9,919 nucleotides of DNA, from assembly GCA_043748985.1 (NCBI GenBank), contig JAYVEG010000250.1, positions 1 to 9,919 of the forward strand, given 5' to 3'. Numbering within the stretch: the stretch's first letter is position 1; every line of letters starts with the position of its first letter. The DNA comes from JBBROS01 sp043748985. GTDB taxonomy: Bacteria; Pseudomonadota; Alphaproteobacteria; Acetobacterales; Acetobacteraceae. The translations under genes were made by a program, and so were the position numbers. The notes below the pieces were generated by a model. That model worked only from the letters and a program-made list of their open reading frames with translations. It ran no database searches and was not told the DNA's origin. Positions 8,102 to 9,919 of the stretch are shown here, in pieces.

Positions 8102-8121
8102 AAGGCGGCTCAGGCCGCCTT
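8102..8121. other. 8-bp hairpin with the hpnJ stop codon in its loop
   Basis: AAGGCGGC (8102-8109), tetraloop TCAG, GCCGCCTT (8114-8121): a perfect 8-base-pair stem. On the plus strand it runs into more Ts (8122-8124), giving five consecutive Ts from 8120 and the form of an intrinsic terminator facing antisense transcription. In the sense mRNA (minus strand) the loop is CUGA and holds the hpnJ UGA, with no U run after it, so it is an intercistronic hairpin 9 bases before the hpnK start. It could affect hpnK translation or mRNA stability. Confidence 0.5.
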
Positions 8122-9537
8122 TTTGCGCTCCCGCAGGAAGTGGAAGAACTCGACGCCCTCGCGCAGGCGACGCTTCATCATCTGCGGGCTCCGAACCATC
8201 TCGCCGACGATCGAGGCGATCTTGGGCGCGCGGAAGTAGAACCGACGGTAGAACTTCTCGACGCTCTCGAAAATCTCGGCATGGGTAAGAATGCCCGGGA
8301 AGTGCAGCGGCGCGATCTGCACCCCGCGTTCGTCGATTAGCTCGGCATTCTCCGCGTCCAGCCACCCGTTGGCGACGGCCTGGTCATACAAATATGTGCC
8401 GGGGTACGGCGCGGCGAGCGAGACCTGCATCGTGTGCGGGTTGATCTCCATGGCGTAGCGGATCGTCTCCTCGATCGTCTCCTTCGTCTCGCCAGGCAGG
8501 CCGAGGATGAAGGTGCCATGGATCTTGATGCCAAGCTCGTGGCAGTCCTTGGTGAAGCGCTTGGCGACGTCGACCAGAAGGCCCTTCTTGATGTTGTGCA
8601 GGATCTGCTGGTTGCCGCTCTCGTAGCCGACCAGCAGCAGCCGCAGCCCGTTCGCCTTCAACACTTCCAAAGTCTTGCGCGGCACGTTCGCCTTCGCGTT
8701 GCACGACCAGGTGACACCCAGCTTGCCCAACTCGATAGCGATGGCCTCGGCACGGGGAAGGTTGTCCGTGAAGGTGTCGTCGTCGAAGAAGAACTCCTTC
8801 ACCTGCGGGAAATCGCGCAGCGCCTGCTTGATCTCGGCCGCCACATGCTCGGGGCTGCGGACGCGATAGGTATGACCCCCGACGGTCTGCGGCCACAGGC
8901 AGAAAGTGCAGCGGCTCTTGCAGCCACGGCCCGTGTAGATGCTCAGATACGGGTGCATCAGATACCCGATGAAGTAGTCCTCGATATGCAGGTCCCGCTT
9001 GTACACATCGGACACGAAGGGAAGCTGGTCCATGTCCTGCAGGATGGCGCGGTCCTTGTTGTGGACGATCGCCCCGTCGGGACTACGGTAGCTGATGCCG
9101 TCGATGTCGGCGAAGGCACGCCCCTCGGCGACTTCCAGGCAGGTGAAGTCGAACTCGTTGCGTGCGACGAAATCGATGCACGCGCCCTGCTGCAGGCTCT
9201 CGTCAGGCTGGACCGCCACCTTCGCGCCGACGAAGCCGATCTTCAGCGCCGGGTTCGCGTCCTTCAACGCCTGCGCCACCTTCACGTCGCTCGCGAACGA
9301 CGGCGTGCTGGTGTGGATGATCACCAGGTCGCGGTTCATCACGTCCGCAAGGATGGGCTCCATCCCGATACCGGCCGGCGGCGCGTCGATCAGCCGGCTG
9401 CCCGGCACCAGCGCGGCAGGCTGCGCCAACCAGGTGGGATACCAGAACGACTTGATCTCGCGCTTGGCCTGGTAGCGAGAGCCGGCGCCGCCATCGAATC
9501 CGCCGAACGAGGGCGGCTGCAGGAACAAAGTTCTCAT
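8110..9537 (-). CDS. hpnJ: hopanoid radical SAM enzyme HpnJ
   Basis: 475-residue B12-binding-type radical SAM protein. HpnJ was assigned in Burkholderia cenocepacia to converting the glucosamine head group of bacteriohopanetetrol to the cyclitol (cyclopentane) ether, after HpnI and HpnK. Seen: family N-terminus TLFLQPPSFGGFDGGAGSRY (3-22) and FWYPTWLAQPAAL (31-43); a cobalamin-binding-like Rossmann region (about 45-140); and the radical SAM cluster motif GRGCKSRCTFC (203-213), with Cys206, Cys210 and Cys213 as CxxxCxxC, which bind the 4Fe-4S cluster. FFFDDDTFT (249-257) and HGTFILGLPGET (340-351) are core barrel motifs. The start is 9537 or the adjacent ATG at 9540; the MRTLF form fits the family. 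It begins 13 bases after the hpnI stop, and the GGAGAGG at the end of hpnI may serve as a distant ribosome-binding site. The C-terminus KKAA and stop lie in a hairpin. Confidence 0.95.
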   Translation of the reverse strand: MRTLFLQPPSFGGFDGGAGSRYQAKREIKSFWYPTWLAQPAALVPGSRLIDAPPAGIGMEPILADVMNRDLVIIHTSTPSFASDVKVAQALKDANPALKIGFVGAKVAVQPDESLQQGACIDFVARNEFDFTCLEVAEGRAFADIDGISYRSPDGAIVHNKDRAILQDMDQLPFVSDVYKRDLHIEDYFIGYLMHPYLSIYTGRGCKSRCTFCLWPQTVGGHTYRVRSPEHVAAEIKQALRDFPQVKEFFFDDDTFTDNLPRAEAIAIELGKLGVTWSCNAKANVPRKTLEVLKANGLRLLLVGYESGNQQILHNIKKGLLVDVAKRFTKDCHELGIKIHGTFILGLPGETKETIEETIRYAMEINPHTMQVSLAAPYPGTYLYDQAVANGWLDAENAELIDERGVQIAPLHFPGILTHAEIFESVEKFYRRFYFRAPKIASIVGEMVRSPQMMKRRLREGVEFFHFLRERKKAA

Positions 9538-9550
9538 CATGATGTCGGTC

Positions 9551-9919
9551 TCATCCCTCTCCGGGTGCCAGGCTCGTCGGTATAAGGCTCGGGCGTGTGG
9601 CAAGCATCACTTGGCCGCGCCAGGCGACGCGCTTGGTGCGATAGCTGGCCAGGAGCACGGTCATGGACAACAGGTCGCGAAACGGCAAACACCAGATCGT
9701 GAGCGCAGATGCAACCTTCAAGTCGGCATCGATCGCATGGGCGCACACACCACGAACAAGCCAGGTTGCCGCAAACAGAAGCCAGGCCCAACCCGCGCCC
9801 TCCGAAACGCCTACCGTCAACGCAGCCCAGAACAGCGGAAACTGAATGGCCGAGAGTGCGAATTCGACGGGCACCAGGCTCTTGACCGTGCGGGCCCAGC
9901 GCAACTCATGCTCGAACAG
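9551..9919 (-). CDS. hpnI: hopanoid glycosyltransferase HpnI (partial, C-terminus)
   Basis: C-terminal 122 residues of a membrane glycosyltransferase (ceramide-glucosyltransferase-like); the rest lies beyond the right edge of the window. HpnI is reported to transfer N-acetylglucosamine to bacteriohopanetetrol. Seen: HELRWART (visible residues 4-11), the Arg-Trp pair of the (Q/R)xxRW-type motif that closes the catalytic domain; hydrophobic segments at about 20-38, 43-63 and 79-93; and FRDLLSM plus VAWRGQV (80-86 and 98-104), usual near the end of this family. The frame is open to the edge, so the TTG at 9904 is an internal Leu codon and not a start. First visible gene of the hpnI-J-K operon; the promoter is outside the window. 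The C-terminus ends in PGEG. Confidence 0.88.
   Translation of the reverse strand: MFEHELRWARTVKSLVPVEFALSAIQFPLFWAALTVGVSEGAGWAWLLFAATWLVRGVCAHAIDADLKVASALTIWCLPFRDLLSMTVLLASYRTKRVAWRGQVMLATRPSLIPTSLAPGEG

Noticed and set aside
8093..8365. Upstream extension of hpnK by 91 codons
   Set aside because: The extra part is Arg/Ala/Gly/Pro-rich, lies wholly inside the hpnJ 3' end in another frame and has no family match.
8434..9585. 383-codon plus-strand open frame opposite hpnJ
   Set aside because: Antisense shadow of hpnJ; the hpnJ frame carries the radical SAM CxxxCxxC motif and family termini.

Overview
The window is high-GC and densely coding, with operons on both strands and no RNA gene, insertion sequence or CRISPR array that I could recognise. 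The gene content is a hopanoid-lipid locus (hpnN and hpnI-J-K), a phenylacetate-degradation operon (paaG-paaI-paaK) and a bacterial type IB topoisomerase. Together with the strong GC-ending codon bias, this suggests a hopanoid-producing alphaproteobacterium, perhaps of the Rhodospirillales/Acetobacteraceae kind. That placement is inference from content and composition, not from a marker gene.

Layout. (1) 1-497, minus strand: the N-terminal 165 residues of an alpha/beta hydrolase, cut by the window edge. (2) 498-620: a short divergent promoter region with a small inverted repeat. (3) 621-1709, plus strand: poxvirus-type DNA topoisomerase IB with all five expected active-site positions. (4) 1789-4276, plus strand: paaG, paaI and paaK, joined by two 4-base ATGA stop/start overlaps. 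They cover the CoA-ligase (entry), epoxide-isomerase and salvage-thioesterase steps of the aerobic CoA-dependent phenylacetate pathway. The monooxygenase, ring-opening and beta-oxidation genes are not in the window. (5) 4409-7021, plus strand: hpnN, an RND/MMPL transporter that moves hopanoids to the outer membrane. (6) 7022-7222: the convergent gap, holding a GC-rich hairpin just after hpnN, a doubtful small membrane-protein ORF, and a good intrinsic terminator for the opposing operon. (7) 7223-9919, minus strand: the hpnI (partial)-hpnJ-hpnK operon, which builds the sugar-derived head group of composite bacteriohopanepolyols.

How the genes work together: HpnI is expected to add N-acetylglucosamine to bacteriohopanetetrol, HpnK to deacetylate it, and HpnJ (radical SAM) to convert the glucosamine head group to the cyclitol ether. 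HpnN handles hopanoid export. The paa operon and topoisomerase have no evident functional link to hopanoids.

No clearly new system is visible: all large genes belong to known families. The points most worth a second look are the hairpin that holds the hpnJ stop codon in its tetraloop and looks like an intrinsic terminator on the opposite strand, the possible small membrane protein directly after hpnN, the shift in codon usage inside hpnN, and the incomplete paa set. No gene-free stretch exceeds 300 bases.
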